Source of the DNA: Methanolobus sp. ZRKC5
GTDB taxonomy: Archaea > Halobacteriota > Methanosarcinia > Methanosarcinales > Methanosarcinaceae
Length of the DNA: 64,000 bases
Direction of reading: 5' to 3'
NCBI RefSeq assembly: GCF_038446525.1
Contig: NZ_CP151792.1
Coordinates: forward strand, 1,364,001 to 1,428,000
The position numbers and the translations under genes were made by a program. The notes beneath the pieces are model-generated. The model was not told the origin of the DNA, searched no databases, and saw only the letters and a program-made list of their open reading frames with translations. Each line of letters begins with the position of its first letter. The first letter of the stretch is position 1. Below are positions 1-8,777 of the stretch, piece by piece.

Positions 1-1
1 G

Positions 2-565
2 AAGCTTAGCAGGGCTTTCAGCCTGTCAAGCAGCCCTACGGAAAAAAACCATCTCGAATTTACAAAGAAACTTACAGGTCATGAATTTTCCAATATGCTG
101 GATGCCATGGTGGTAGGAGATACTGCACTTATAAGTGGCCCATTCGGAAAAATGACCTTTGAAGGCGAGTATGAAAAAATGGCGCTACTTAGCGGAGGCA
201 TAGGCATTACCCCGATGATCAGTATCTGTAAGTATTGCACTGACATGAAGCTCAGTACGAATATCATACTGCTATGCAGTGACAAGGCTGAACAGGATAT
301 GATATTTACAGAAGAACTTGAAGAAATGCAAAAACAAAATCCGAATCTTACCGTTTTCAATACACTAACAAGGGCTTCAGAAAACTGGAAAGGGTGCAGA
401 GAGCGCATATGTGAAAGCATGATCTTAAGAGAACTTCCTGACTACGCAGAGAGAATTTTCTACGTATGCGGACCGCCTCCTATGGTGGACTCAATGATGG
501 AGATGCTCCACGACATGAAAATACCTGACAGCATGATAAGCAAGGAAGCACTGATTGGATATTGA
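2..565 (+). CDS. FAD/NAD(P)-binding oxidoreductase (5' truncated by window edge)
   Basis: C-terminal 187 residues of a ferredoxin-NADP reductase-type flavoprotein. The reading frame is open from the first bases, so the true start lies outside the window. The FAD-binding motif RAFSLSS is at the left end, the NAD(P)-binding glycine motif GGIGITP follows at about nt 196, and the family C-terminal signature CGPPPM is near the end. No Fe-S cysteine cluster is seen after that motif, unlike sulfhydrogenase gamma or PyrK proteins. The archaeoflavoprotein gene begins 37 nt downstream on the same strand, so the two probably form an electron-transfer unit. The physiological partner is not visible. Confidence 0.8.
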   Translation, partial: KLSRAFSLSSSPTEKNHLEFTKKLTGHEFSNMLDAMVVGDTALISGPFGKMTFEGEYEKMALLSGGIGITPMISICKYCTDMKLSTNIILLCSDKAEQDMIFTEELEEMQKQNPNLTVFNTLTRASENWKGCRERICESMILRELPDYAERIFYVCGPPPMVDSMMEMLHDMKIPDSMISKEALIGY

Positions 566-602
566 GCCAGTTTTTAAAGAACAAAAGGAGGCAGCAAAAA
601 TC

Positions 603-1148
603 ATGAAGAGGATAGCATGGGGAATTACCGGATCAGGAGACCTGATCAAAGAGACATATGATGCAATGGTTGACATCAAGCAGAAAAGCAATATCGAGAT
701 CATGGTCTTCTTATCCAAAGAAGGCGAGACAGTTATGAAATGGTACCGTATGTGGAATGATATCCAGAGGGATTTCCCTAATTTCAAGACCGGCGCAGGA
801 CCAAATTCACCCTTTATAGCAGGACCACTGCAGGTAGGACACTACGATGCACTTATTATTGCCCCTTGTACTGCAAATACCGTTGCCAAAATAGTATACG
901 GCATTGCCGACACACTTGTCACAAACGCTGTTGCACAGACTGCTAAAGGAAAAACTCCAATTTACATCCTTCCTGTGGACCAGAAGAAAGGCACTGTAAA
1001 AACAGCATCACCTGAAGGCCGCATTATGGAACTGAAAATGCGCGATGTTGATGTTTCCAACACGGAAAAGCTGGGACAGATGGAAAATATAACCCTACTC
1101 GAAAAACCAGATGATCTATACGATCTTCTTGGAATAAGTAAGGATTAA
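603..1148 (+). CDS. afpA: Archaeoflavoprotein AfpA / DmrX-like flavoprotein
   Basis: 181-residue flavoprotein of the HFCD-like family that includes archaeoflavoprotein AfpA and dihydromethanopterin reductase (acceptor) proteins. The N-terminus MKRIAWGITGSG and the segment LIIAPCTANTVAK are typical FMN-binding loops. The start at 603 is chosen because AAAGGAGG lies just upstream; an earlier in-frame start at 555 would overlap the preceding gene. Family members accept electrons from ferredoxin or NAD(P)H-linked donors, which fits the FAD/NAD oxidoreductase in front. Whether the substrate is dihydromethanopterin or another acceptor cannot be decided. The 3' end overlaps the convergent DUF429 gene by 4 bp. 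Confidence 0.75.
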   Translation: MKRIAWGITGSGDLIKETYDAMVDIKQKSNIEIMVFLSKEGETVMKWYRMWNDIQRDFPNFKTGAGPNSPFIAGPLQVGHYDALIIAPCTANTVAKIVYGIADTLVTNAVAQTAKGKTPIYILPVDQKKGTVKTASPEGRIMELKMRDVDVSNTEKLGQMENITLLEKPDDLYDLLGISKD

Positions 1149-1972
1149 AAGAAGGTATAACCTTCCCGGAGATAAATATCAGGCAAGTTGCCAATTATAT
1201 CATCCAGATTCCTGACAGACCGGAATGTAGCATATGCTGCAATGAAACTGTCCAGGGCATCTCCATCCTTATTGTCTATTATTTTTTCCCGGATCTCATC
1301 CGGGACAGTTATTCCTTTATGAAGCATTTCATCCAGGATGTGTTTCCGGGTTTGCCTCTCTTTTTCTGTCCTTCCCTTATAGCTAATGTAAAGGTCTTCA
1401 CTCTTCAGTGTTGATGCCGGACATGTTTCCATAATCCATGGATTATCTTCCTTTGGTTTCTGCATTGGGAGTGCGCAAGCTTCTCCCGACATTACAAGAG
1501 GGCGTACAACATCACGAATTCCGTAGTATGTCTGTTTGTATACCCAGAGATTGTAAATGCTAAACGGAGCTTTGACCTCGATATCTGTAAGACGCTTGAG
1601 TTCAGTTTTCCCACCGGCAATTCGCATCGCCTTTTTAAATTCGTCGGCAGATTGATATTCATGAGGAAAATCAGATACAAAAGAATACCAGTCTTTCCCG
1701 GACATCAGTTTGTGAGGAAGACTAAAAGGGAAATCCATCCCGAAAACAGAGTGTTTATTTGAGATTATCAAATCACGAAGGGCAGAAAGACATGCGTGTC
1801 GTTCCTTGCTATTATTAGCTACAATATCCGATATGGGATAACATTTGAGAACTGTAAGCACATCATCTTCTGCAACACCCTCACTTATCCATATCTTGCG
1901 ACCTGCATCTTTTGCACCACTGAAGTCAACACCATAAACCCTGCGTTTCCTTCCAGTGGCAGCAAATATCAT
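1145..1972 (-). CDS. DUF429 family protein (predicted RNase H-fold)
   Basis: About 275 residues. The N-terminal VYGVDFSGAKDAG and the later internal FGMDFPFSLP, both with an acidic residue after a beta-strand, are typical of DUF429 proteins, which are predicted to adopt an RNase H-like fold; no activity is established for this protein. The longest frame starts at 2017 and would overlap the inositol-phosphate synthase gene. The ATG at 1972 avoids overlap and puts the conserved strand about 12 residues from the N-terminus. The gene lies 13 nt downstream of the synthase gene on the same strand, so co-transcription is likely. Confidence 0.65.
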   Translation of the reverse strand: MIFAATGRKRRVYGVDFSGAKDAGRKIWISEGVAEDDVLTVLKCYPISDIVANNSKERHACLSALRDLIISNKHSVFGMDFPFSLPHKLMSGKDWYSFVSDFPHEYQSADEFKKAMRIAGGKTELKRLTDIEVKAPFSIYNLWVYKQTYYGIRDVVRPLVMSGEACALPMQKPKEDNPWIMETCPASTLKSEDLYISYKGRTEKERQTRKHILDEMLHKGITVPDEIREKIIDNKDGDALDSFIAAYATFRSVRNLDDIIGNLPDIYLREGYTFF

Positions 1973-1985
1973 GTATAATTCCGAT

Positions 1986-3089
1986 TCAGTTGTCCCGCAG
2001 ACCTCTGATGAACTCATCAGTCATCATGTGAGCTTCATCATCTGTGAACTGCTTTGGCGGATGTTTCATGAAATAGGATGATGGTGAGTACAGTATACCT
2101 CCAATACCTCTTTCAAGGGCAAGCTTGCAGCATCTGATAGCATCAATGACCACTCCTGCGGAGTTAGGGGAATCCTCTACCGAGAGACGAAGCTCTATAT
2201 TCATTGGAACATCACCAAAGAGCTTCCCTTCCATCCTCAGGAAGCAGACCTTATTATCATTCTGCCATGGAACATAGTCGCTTGGACCAACATGGATATT
2301 ATCATCATCCATTCTCTGGCCAACTACGGACTGAACAGCTTCTGTTTTGGATTCTTTCTTTGAAGCAAGGCGGTTCCTGTTAAGCATGTTAAGGAAATCA
2401 GTATTACCTCCGGTATTAAGCTGATACGTCCTCTCCAGTTTCACACCACGTTTGCGGAAAAGGTCTACAAGAGTTCTGTGAGTAATGGTTGCACCAAGCT
2501 GGGCTTTTATATCATCACCAATGATAGGGATACCCTTCTCTTCGAACTTCGCTGCCCATTCAGGGTTGCTCACGATAAAAACAGGCATATTGTTAATGTA
2601 TGCAACTCCTGCCTCAAGAGCACACTCTGCGTAGAAATGAACGGCTTCCTCAGAACCTACCGGAAGATAGTTAAGTAATATCTCAGCTCCTGAGTCCTTT
2701 AATTCTTTCACTACCTGGTCCTTATCGGCTTCTTTTTCAGTGGAAGGAATAAATCTCCTGTTATCACTGTAATTTACCATGTGTTCGGAAACACCGTCGA
2801 GAATATTCCCCATTTTTACGATTACGCCGGCTTTTGGCATCTCAGGGCAGAATACTGCCGTACAGTTGGGAGGTGCAAAGATGGCCTCTGAAACATCCTT
2901 ACCAACCTTCCTTTCATCAATATCAAATGCAGCGACGACTTCAATATCAAATGGCTTGTAACCACCAACATCCCAGTGCATAAGGCCTACAGCATCGTTT
3001 TCTTCTTTGTTTTTATAATACTCAATGCCTTGGATAAGAGAGCTTGCACAATTGCCAATACCTGCAATTGCGATCTTGATTTTGTCCAT
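1986..3089 (-). CDS. ino1: myo-inositol-1-phosphate synthase
   Basis: 367-residue NAD-dependent synthase that converts glucose 6-phosphate to 1L-myo-inositol 1-phosphate, the head-group precursor of archaeal phosphoinositol lipids. The N-terminal Rossmann motif GIGNCASSLIQG and the segments LLNYLPVGSEEAVHFYAE and LNTGGNTDFLNML are hallmarks of the short archaeal/actinobacterial branch. GAGGT is placed correctly before the ATG. The intergenic space to the divergent ferritin-like gene (3090-3355) is AT-rich; no RNA gene was recognised there. Confidence 0.92.
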   Translation of the reverse strand: MDKIKIAIAGIGNCASSLIQGIEYYKNKEENDAVGLMHWDVGGYKPFDIEVVAAFDIDERKVGKDVSEAIFAPPNCTAVFCPEMPKAGVIVKMGNILDGVSEHMVNYSDNRRFIPSTEKEADKDQVVKELKDSGAEILLNYLPVGSEEAVHFYAECALEAGVAYINNMPVFIVSNPEWAAKFEEKGIPIIGDDIKAQLGATITHRTLVDLFRKRGVKLERTYQLNTGGNTDFLNMLNRNRLASKKESKTEAVQSVVGQRMDDDNIHVGPSDYVPWQNDNKVCFLRMEGKLFGDVPMNIELRLSVEDSPNSAGVVIDAIRCCKLALERGIGGILYSPSSYFMKHPPKQFTDDEAHMMTDEFIRGLRDN

Positions 3090-3355
3090 TCAACTACCTC
3101 TATAAAAGTGATTTTTGAAAGTAAATGACATATAAAATATAAGCAGATTAATGTATTGTTACAAATAAAAAGTTTTCTAAATAGAGGGGTGTTGCCAACT
3201 TTTGTTAAGACACGAGTTCAGGCAGATGAAACTAAGCTCGAAAAGTATATTAAGCCAGAATAAGATAAGATTTGATACAGTGGGTTTAGCCTTCGTTCGA
3301 GTATCGGGCATTGGCACTTTAAGTTTATACATATTGCTCTAAAGGAGATTTTTAA

Positions 3356-3844
3356 ATGAAAGATATACTACATGAGATCGCAGAAGAGCTTGATCAACTA
3401 AAATCAATGGACCAGGCAATAGGTCTGGCAATAGAACTTGAAGAAGAGGGAATGGAGTATTACAGTGAAAAAGCATCTGTAATGAAGAACGAGACTGCCA
3501 GCAAACTATATGTTTTCCTTGCCGATGAGGAAAAAAAGCACGCTGAATATCTAAAGCAATTCAGGGAAAGCAAGCACATTCCTGAAGTCGAATTCACTTT
3601 CCCAAAATTCAAGGCATCATTCACGGAAGAATTCTCTGATGAGAAACTCGAAGAGATCGGTATACTTCTCGCAGCCCTTAGATTCGAGCACAAAAGTGAG
3701 TATTTCTATATTGAACTTGCAGATAGAGCAGATAACGAAGAGCAGCGTGTGTTCTTTGAAAAGATAGCTGCTGCTGAAAGGGGACACTACCAGATAATTG
3801 ATGAGTTGCTTGGTGCTGCAACTGAGTTCAGAATGCAGACATAA
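3356..3844 (+). CDS. Ferritin-like / rubrerythrin-family protein
   Basis: 162-residue four-helix di-iron protein. Two helix pairs carry the expected carboxylate/histidine ligands: AIELEEEGMEYY with DEEKKHAEYL in the first half and ALRFEHKSEYFY with AAAERGHYQI in the second. There is no C-terminal rubredoxin CxxC domain, so this is the short erythrin form. AAAGGAGAT precedes the ATG. It lies 19 nt before fprA, so a joint role in removing peroxide and oxygen is likely in this anaerobe. Confidence 0.85.
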   Translation: MKDILHEIAEELDQLKSMDQAIGLAIELEEEGMEYYSEKASVMKNETASKLYVFLADEEKKHAEYLKQFRESKHIPEVEFTFPKFKASFTEEFSDEKLEEIGILLAALRFEHKSEYFYIELADRADNEEQRVFFEKIAAAERGHYQIIDELLGAATEFRMQT

Positions 3845-3863
3845 GGACAGGAGAGATATTTGA

Positions 3864-5075
3864 ATGGATGATTACAAACCACTTGAGCTGGCCAAAGGAA
3901 TATACTGGGTAGGTGTTGTTGACTGGAACCTGCGCGACTTCCATGGATACGAAACTCCAAAAGGTGGCAGTTACAATGCATACCTTGTAGTTGATGAGAA
4001 AATTGCCCTCATAGACACTGTAAAAGCACCATTTGCAGGAGAGATGCTCAAGCGTATAAGCCAGATAGTCGATCCTTCAAAAATCGATTATGTAATTTCC
4101 AACCATGTCGAGATGGATCATTCCAGTTCTATATCTACCATCATGGACATTGCACCCGGTGCAAAGTTGTTTGCATCATCCAAAGGACAAACTGGGCTTT
4201 CTGAATACTACAAAGAAGAAGGCTTTGACAAATGGGACCTTCAGGTTGTTGGGACCGGGGATGAACTAAGCCTTGGAAAAAGGACACTGATGTTCGTTGA
4301 AGCCACCATGCTGCACTGGCCTGACAGTATGCAGACCTATGTGAAAGAAGACAGAATACTTTTCTCAAATGACGCCTTCGGACAGCACTTGGCAACATCA
4401 AAACGTTTTGATGATGAGGTTGATGATGTAATGGAAGATGCAGGCATATACTATGCCAACATCCTGCTGCCTTTCGGATCACAGGTACTCAAGTACGTGG
4501 AAAAGCTGAAAGAGCTCGATGTAAGTCCTGAAATGATAGCTCCTGCACATGGACTCATCTGGAGAAAAGGCGTATCAAGAGTAATTGAAGAATATGGCAA
4601 ATGGGCAAGAGGATATTCTTTACCCAAGCTGCTTGTCATCTATGATACCATGTGGGGAAGCACTGAAAAAATGGCAATGGAAATCGTTGAGGGAGCAAGG
4701 GCATCAGGGGTTGAAGTGAGCCTGAGGCACCTGCGCAAGAACGATTGGAGTCTAACCATGAAAGAACTCATGGATGCATCTATCGTCGCAATTGGCTCGC
4801 CCACAATGAATAACGGAATGTTCTTTACAACATCCGGATTCCTCACTTACATGAAAGGACTGCGCCCAAAAGGCAAGAAATACTTCCTATTCGGTTCTTA
4901 CGGTTGGGGCGGGGGAGCGGTCAAAGGAATGGAAAAAGAGATTGAAAGCGCAAAATTCGAACTTGCCATGGAGAGTATGCAGGTAAAATTCAGACCTTAT
5001 GAGGAAGACAAGAGAGCGTGCCGTGATATCGGTTACAAGCTTGGGGAAATGGCAAAAGAGAATGCAAAATCTTAA
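3864..5075 (+). CDS. fprA: A-type flavoprotein FprA (F420H2 oxidase / diflavin di-iron protein)
   Basis: 403 residues. The N-terminal metallo-beta-lactamase-like domain binds a di-iron centre (HVEMDH at residues 81-86, then the ligand region MLHWPDSM, FSNDAFG and APAHGL). A flavodoxin domain starts near residue 255 (KLLVIYDTMWGSTEKMA). Methanogen relatives reduce O2 to water with F420H2; other relatives reduce NO. The choice of donor is inferred from the lineage. GGAGAGAT precedes the ATG. The gene sits between a ferritin-like protein and a thioredoxin-reductase-like protein in an oxidative-stress cluster. Confidence 0.92.
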   Translation: MDDYKPLELAKGIYWVGVVDWNLRDFHGYETPKGGSYNAYLVVDEKIALIDTVKAPFAGEMLKRISQIVDPSKIDYVISNHVEMDHSSSISTIMDIAPGAKLFASSKGQTGLSEYYKEEGFDKWDLQVVGTGDELSLGKRTLMFVEATMLHWPDSMQTYVKEDRILFSNDAFGQHLATSKRFDDEVDDVMEDAGIYYANILLPFGSQVLKYVEKLKELDVSPEMIAPAHGLIWRKGVSRVIEEYGKWARGYSLPKLLVIYDTMWGSTEKMAMEIVEGARASGVEVSLRHLRKNDWSLTMKELMDASIVAIGSPTMNNGMFFTTSGFLTYMKGLRPKGKKYFLFGSYGWGGGAVKGMEKEIESAKFELAMESMQVKFRPYEEDKRACRDIGYKLGEMAKENAKS

Positions 5076-5120
5076 ATTTATGAAAATAAATGTTAATATG
5101 AAAATAACGAGAGTGTTACA

Positions 5121-5396
5121 ATGAGATTCGAAAATGACCTAGAAGCCGAATTCTATGAAAAGTCCAGGAAAAATGCTGAAACATCAGGATACAAACTCAA
5201 TTCCGACTGGGACGTTATCACAACTGCTGTAAAAGGTATTTGCAACAACAAGAAGGAATATGGTGAATGGTACTGCTTCTGTCAAAAAAGAACAGGTGAC
5301 AAGGAACAGGACAAGAAGATAATCTGCCCATGTGCTGCAAGAGTAAGAGATGTTGAAGTGCGCGGCGCATGCAAGTGCGGACTTTACATCAAGTAA
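5121..5396 (+). CDS. Ferredoxin:thioredoxin reductase catalytic subunit-like protein
   Basis: 91 residues with cysteines at 41, 52, 54, 69, 71, 84 and 86, arranged as CFC-x14-CPC-x12-CKC. This resembles the CxC-CPC-CHC pattern of the catalytic beta subunit of ferredoxin:thioredoxin reductase, in which a 4Fe-4S cluster abuts a redox-active disulfide. There is no fused rubredoxin domain. Related methanogen proteins pass electrons from ferredoxin to disulfides. It follows fprA by 45 nt on the same strand and probably belongs to the oxidative-stress response. The target protein is unknown. Confidence 0.8.
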   Translation: MRFENDLEAEFYEKSRKNAETSGYKLNSDWDVITTAVKGICNNKKEYGEWYCFCQKRTGDKEQDKKIICPCAARVRDVEVRGACKCGLYIK

Positions 5397-5485
5397 AGTA
5401 AAAACATTCTTATTTTTTGATTACTGGAACTGGAATACCAGTACTCCAGATAATTATTTTTTGCATATTCAGTGACCCATTTCAC

Positions 5486-6007
5486 ATGATACAAAAGAAA
5501 GAGGAAAACCTGGAAAAAAAGGAAAGTGAAAAAAAGACAGAAGATAATCCTAGAGATAGGAACAAATTATCTGACATTTGTGCTGAGATTAAAATCAACC
5601 AGATAATGTCAAAAGAAACCACTGTCGTAAGGGATACTGAACCTATCGAAAATATCATAGAACTTATGGCAAAGACACCATACCACAGCTATCCTGTACT
5701 GAATTCAAATGATGAACTGGTTGGTATCGTTGACCAGGATAATATACTTGAATTTCTCTTTTTTGAAAGAAGCCATCGAAATCACCATACGCACCTGATG
5801 GCCATCAAAGCATTAAGTGAAGAGGCATCCAGCCTTATGGTGCATCACCCTGTAACACTCCCCTATAATACAAACCTCTGTGATGCTGCTGACATAATGA
5901 TCAAACATCATATTGATCGGTTGTGTATTACCAAGAACAAAAAACTGCTTGGTGTCGTTTCAAAATCAGATATGATTAAAAAAATACATGGATTGCGGAG
6001 AAAATGA
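5486..6007 (+). CDS. CBS-domain pair protein
   Basis: About 173 residues. After a lysine/glutamate-rich N-terminal tail come two CBS domains, NQIMSKETTVVRDTEP...LVGIVDQDNIL and LMVHHPVTLPYN...LLGVVSKSDMI, a module that usually senses adenine nucleotides. The ATG at 5486 is preferred because the longer frame from 5417 adds a hydrophobic stretch with no homologous look; no strong ribosome site is seen for either. The antiporter gene starts 3 nt after the stop, so this is probably its regulatory partner. Confidence 0.8.
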   Translation: MIQKKEENLEKKESEKKTEDNPRDRNKLSDICAEIKINQIMSKETTVVRDTEPIENIIELMAKTPYHSYPVLNSNDELVGIVDQDNILEFLFFERSHRNHHTHLMAIKALSEEASSLMVHHPVTLPYNTNLCDAADIMIKHHIDRLCITKNKKLLGVVSKSDMIKKIHGLRRK

Positions 6008-6010
6008 CCA

Positions 6011-7183
6011 ATGGAAGTGCTCCTCCAGATATTGGTCATATTGTTCTTAGCAAGAATACTCAGTGAGATTAGCGAAAGATTCGGACTGCCAGGCATAATT
6101 GGAGAAATTGGAGCCGGATTTATCTTTGCTCTTGCTTTAAAACCTGATGATATTGAGACGTTCACATTCTTTGCAGAACTGGGAGCCATATTCCTGCTAT
6201 TTACTGCAGGTTACAAAGAGGTGCATATAAAGGATCTGAAAGCTGCATCAACAAATGCACTCATCCCTACAATATCACAGATACTTGTGGCGTTTGGTTT
6301 TGGATTCATATTGGGAGAAATGTTCGGTTTTAGTTTCATAGAGAGTCTGTTCATGGCGGTTGCTTTTAGCCCCACAAGTATTAGTGTTGTTGTTAAAACG
6401 TTGATAGATACTGATTATCTTTCAAGCAAACCAGGATCGATGATGCTCACATCAGCAATATTCGACGATATAATAGGCATATTCCTGTTGTCCATTGTAG
6501 TATCATTTGCAACACTCAATCAATTCCCCTCAGGCATCCACATACTTGGTATCTTTGGACAAATACTGGCATTCATAATCATAATAGGCATTTTGGGATG
6601 GAAGCTCTTCTCGCGCCTTTTCGAATACGTACAGAAAATGCACACTAAAGAATCACTGTTCTCTTTTGTGATACTCATTGCATTATTCTCAGCATACCTT
6701 TCAGAGGCATTCGGGCTGCATGCAGTCATTGGTGCTTTTTTTGGCGGAATACTTATCTCAGACCTGCCACTTGCAAAAATAGAGACCGTGCAAAAAAAGG
6801 TTAGTGGTATTGCCTACGGATTTTTCACACCACTTTTCTTTGCTTTCATAGGGCTTTCAGTAGATATCGAAATACTATACACCGCTGGCGCCTTTGCTAT
6901 ACTTGTTATTGTACTTGCCCTTTCAGGAAAACTTATCGGAGGATTCATTGGCACAAAACTGGTGGGTTTTAGTTCCATGGATAGTCTGATATTTGGAATA
7001 GGCATGATGCCACGTGCCGGAGTAGAACTTGTGGTTATTGCAATAGGTAAGGAACTTGGAATAATCAGCAATGAGGTATTCTCTGCTATTGTATTGATGG
7101 TTGTCGTATCCATTATCATCACTCCGATACTACTGGAAATGTCTATTCGATACAAAGAACGAGGAATGGCAGTATCCGAGTAG
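6011..7183 (+). CDS. CPA2-family cation:proton antiporter
   Basis: 390-residue integral membrane protein with roughly 11-13 hydrophobic segments of the Na+/H+ and Kef-type antiporter fold. Recognisable family segments are FLARILSEISERFGLPGIIGEI at the N-terminus, AVAFSPTSISVVV in the middle and GMMPRAGVELVV near the end. No C-terminal TrkA-N domain is fused; the CBS protein directly upstream probably supplies the regulation. The role would be sodium or potassium exchange for protons at the cytoplasmic membrane. Ion specificity cannot be read from the sequence. Confidence 0.85.
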   Translation: MEVLLQILVILFLARILSEISERFGLPGIIGEIGAGFIFALALKPDDIETFTFFAELGAIFLLFTAGYKEVHIKDLKAASTNALIPTISQILVAFGFGFILGEMFGFSFIESLFMAVAFSPTSISVVVKTLIDTDYLSSKPGSMMLTSAIFDDIIGIFLLSIVVSFATLNQFPSGIHILGIFGQILAFIIIIGILGWKLFSRLFEYVQKMHTKESLFSFVILIALFSAYLSEAFGLHAVIGAFFGGILISDLPLAKIETVQKKVSGIAYGFFTPLFFAFIGLSVDIEILYTAGAFAILVIVLALSGKLIGGFIGTKLVGFSSMDSLIFGIGMMPRAGVELVVIAIGKELGIISNEVFSAIVLMVVVSIIITPILLEMSIRYKERGMAVSE

Positions 7184-7281
7184 GAAATATCTAAAACAAT
7201 AATTACTTAAATTAGTGAATAAGACTATTTATGAAATCTAACAATTAATTGATATTATCATCCGATATAGGAGGGGTTACT

Positions 7282-7782
7282 ATTAGCCAGGATACAGGAT
7301 TTGGGAATTTAGGCAATGATGACAGAAATGAAGATAGCCTGAAAAAAGACATCAATCCGGATGTTATGAAATACGATACAGAATCGTTTGATGTCCATAA
7401 AAAGATGGAGCTTCGAATTAAAGCCCTTGAGGAACTTGTGAACAATACCAGGGTTATAGCTTTTTTGCGCAGTCCGGTGGAGAGTGCACCGTTGGAATTC
7501 ATTTCCAGAGGAATAGAAGAATTCGGATACAAAGCAGAAGACTTCACTTCAGGCAAAATCACATTCAAAGACCTCATACATCCGGATGATGCTGACCGTG
7601 TAAACCTGGAACTTACAGAGAACGCAATGGAAGGTGCAAGTGACTTCAGGCAGACATACAGGATCAGAACCAAAAAAAGTCATGTCAGAGTTGTAGAAGA
7701 AAGAACTGCCATCATGAGGGACAAGAATGGCAAGATCATCTATTACCAGGGAGTTCTTGACGATATAACCGACAAGCAATAA
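7282..7782 (+). CDS. PAS-domain protein with probable AUU start
   Basis: 166 residues if read from ATT at 7282. A short leader is followed by one PAS domain (FISRGIEEFGYKAEDFTSG to the PAC-like end IIYYQGVLDDITDK). There is no kinase or DNA-binding domain, so it may be a stand-alone sensor. The only strong ribosome site, AGGAGGGG at 7269-7276, lies 5 nt before ATT 7282. A TTG at 7249 is in frame but has no such site and would put the ribosome site inside the gene. The first in-frame ATG is far downstream, at 7366, with no site. Confidence 0.7.
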   Translation: MSQDTGFGNLGNDDRNEDSLKKDINPDVMKYDTESFDVHKKMELRIKALEELVNNTRVIAFLRSPVESAPLEFISRGIEEFGYKAEDFTSGKITFKDLIHPDDADRVNLELTENAMEGASDFRQTYRIRTKKSHVRVVEERTAIMRDKNGKIIYYQGVLDDITDKQ

Positions 7783-7805
7783 CCTGATAACTGGCAGGTG
7801 TAAGC

Positions 7806-8723
7806 ATAGCCCGCGTCTTTGCAATAAGTGAAACGTTCTATGATATTCTTTTCAACAAAGGCAAACCGATTTCTGCCTGCCCAGGTGGAGCTATGCTCAA
7901 TAGTTCTATTTCACTCGGCAGAACAGGAGTTACGATTTCACTTATAAGTGAATTTGCCCGTGACAATATTGGGAATAGCATATATGAATTCCTAAGAGAG
8001 AACAACGTATCAACTGAGTATCTCCACCGCTACGAAGGTAAATCACCATTATCACTTGCTTTTTTAAACGACAGGAATGATGCCACGTATGAGTTCTACG
8101 AGGACTTTCCGCAAGAACGCCTTCTGACAGATATGCCCTGCTTTGCTCCGGATGATATTGTAATGTTTGGATCCATCCTTTCTGTGGCAAAGGAAGCCAG
8201 AAATAAGCTGGAAACCATCATCAATTCTGCAAAAAATGCAGGCTCAATTATTCTTTATGACCCTAATTTTCGAGAATCCCAACTTCCACTGATTGAAGAG
8301 ATAAAGCCTATGATATCTAAAAATATAGCATATTCAGATATTGTGAGAGCCTCGGATGAGGACATGAAACTGGTAAAAGGATGCGAAAATTCTGAAGAGG
8401 CATATGAGTTTGTTCTGGAAAATGGCTGTGATCACCTTATATATACATCCAGTTCAGACGGTGTATACCTGAATACACCTTCTTTTTCAAAGTTCTATGA
8501 AGTACCTAGCATACAACCAGTTAGTACCGTAGGCGCCGGGGACAGTTTCAATGCAGGCATCGTTTACATGCTATATTCCAGAAAAATCAGAGATATTGAA
8601 GATATTCAGGAACATGTATGGGATGAAATAATAGGAAAGGCCATCGACTTTGCTTCTCATGTCTGTATGAGCACTGAGAACTATATATCCAACAACTTTG
8701 CCAATGGATTAAAAAAGATATAA
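7806..8723 (+). CDS. PfkB-family sugar kinase with probable AUA start
   Basis: About 305 residues of a ribokinase/fructokinase-type kinase. The first in-frame ATG is at 7893, but starting there would delete the first beta-strand and the conserved substrate motif CPGGAML. The frame is open from 7791, and conserved sequence begins with ARVFAISETFYDILF after the ATA codon at 7806, with AGGTG at 7796-7800 well placed before it. The C-terminal PfkB signature STVGAGDSFNAGIVY carries the catalytic Asp. The substrate is not evident. It follows the PAS gene by 23 nt. Confidence 0.8.
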   Translation: MARVFAISETFYDILFNKGKPISACPGGAMLNSSISLGRTGVTISLISEFARDNIGNSIYEFLRENNVSTEYLHRYEGKSPLSLAFLNDRNDATYEFYEDFPQERLLTDMPCFAPDDIVMFGSILSVAKEARNKLETIINSAKNAGSIILYDPNFRESQLPLIEEIKPMISKNIAYSDIVRASDEDMKLVKGCENSEEAYEFVLENGCDHLIYTSSSDGVYLNTPSFSKFYEVPSIQPVSTVGAGDSFNAGIVYMLYSRKIRDIEDIQEHVWDEIIGKAIDFASHVCMSTENYISNNFANGLKKI

Positions 8724-8777
8724 CACTAATACTAATTACTCAATTAAATTGATTAAAGTGGAGTGGGAGTAAATACA

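Noticed and set aside
3280-3330. Sequence with a T-loop-like GTTCGAGT
   Set aside because: No matching acceptor stem, anticodon arm or D-arm could be built around it, so no tRNA is called.
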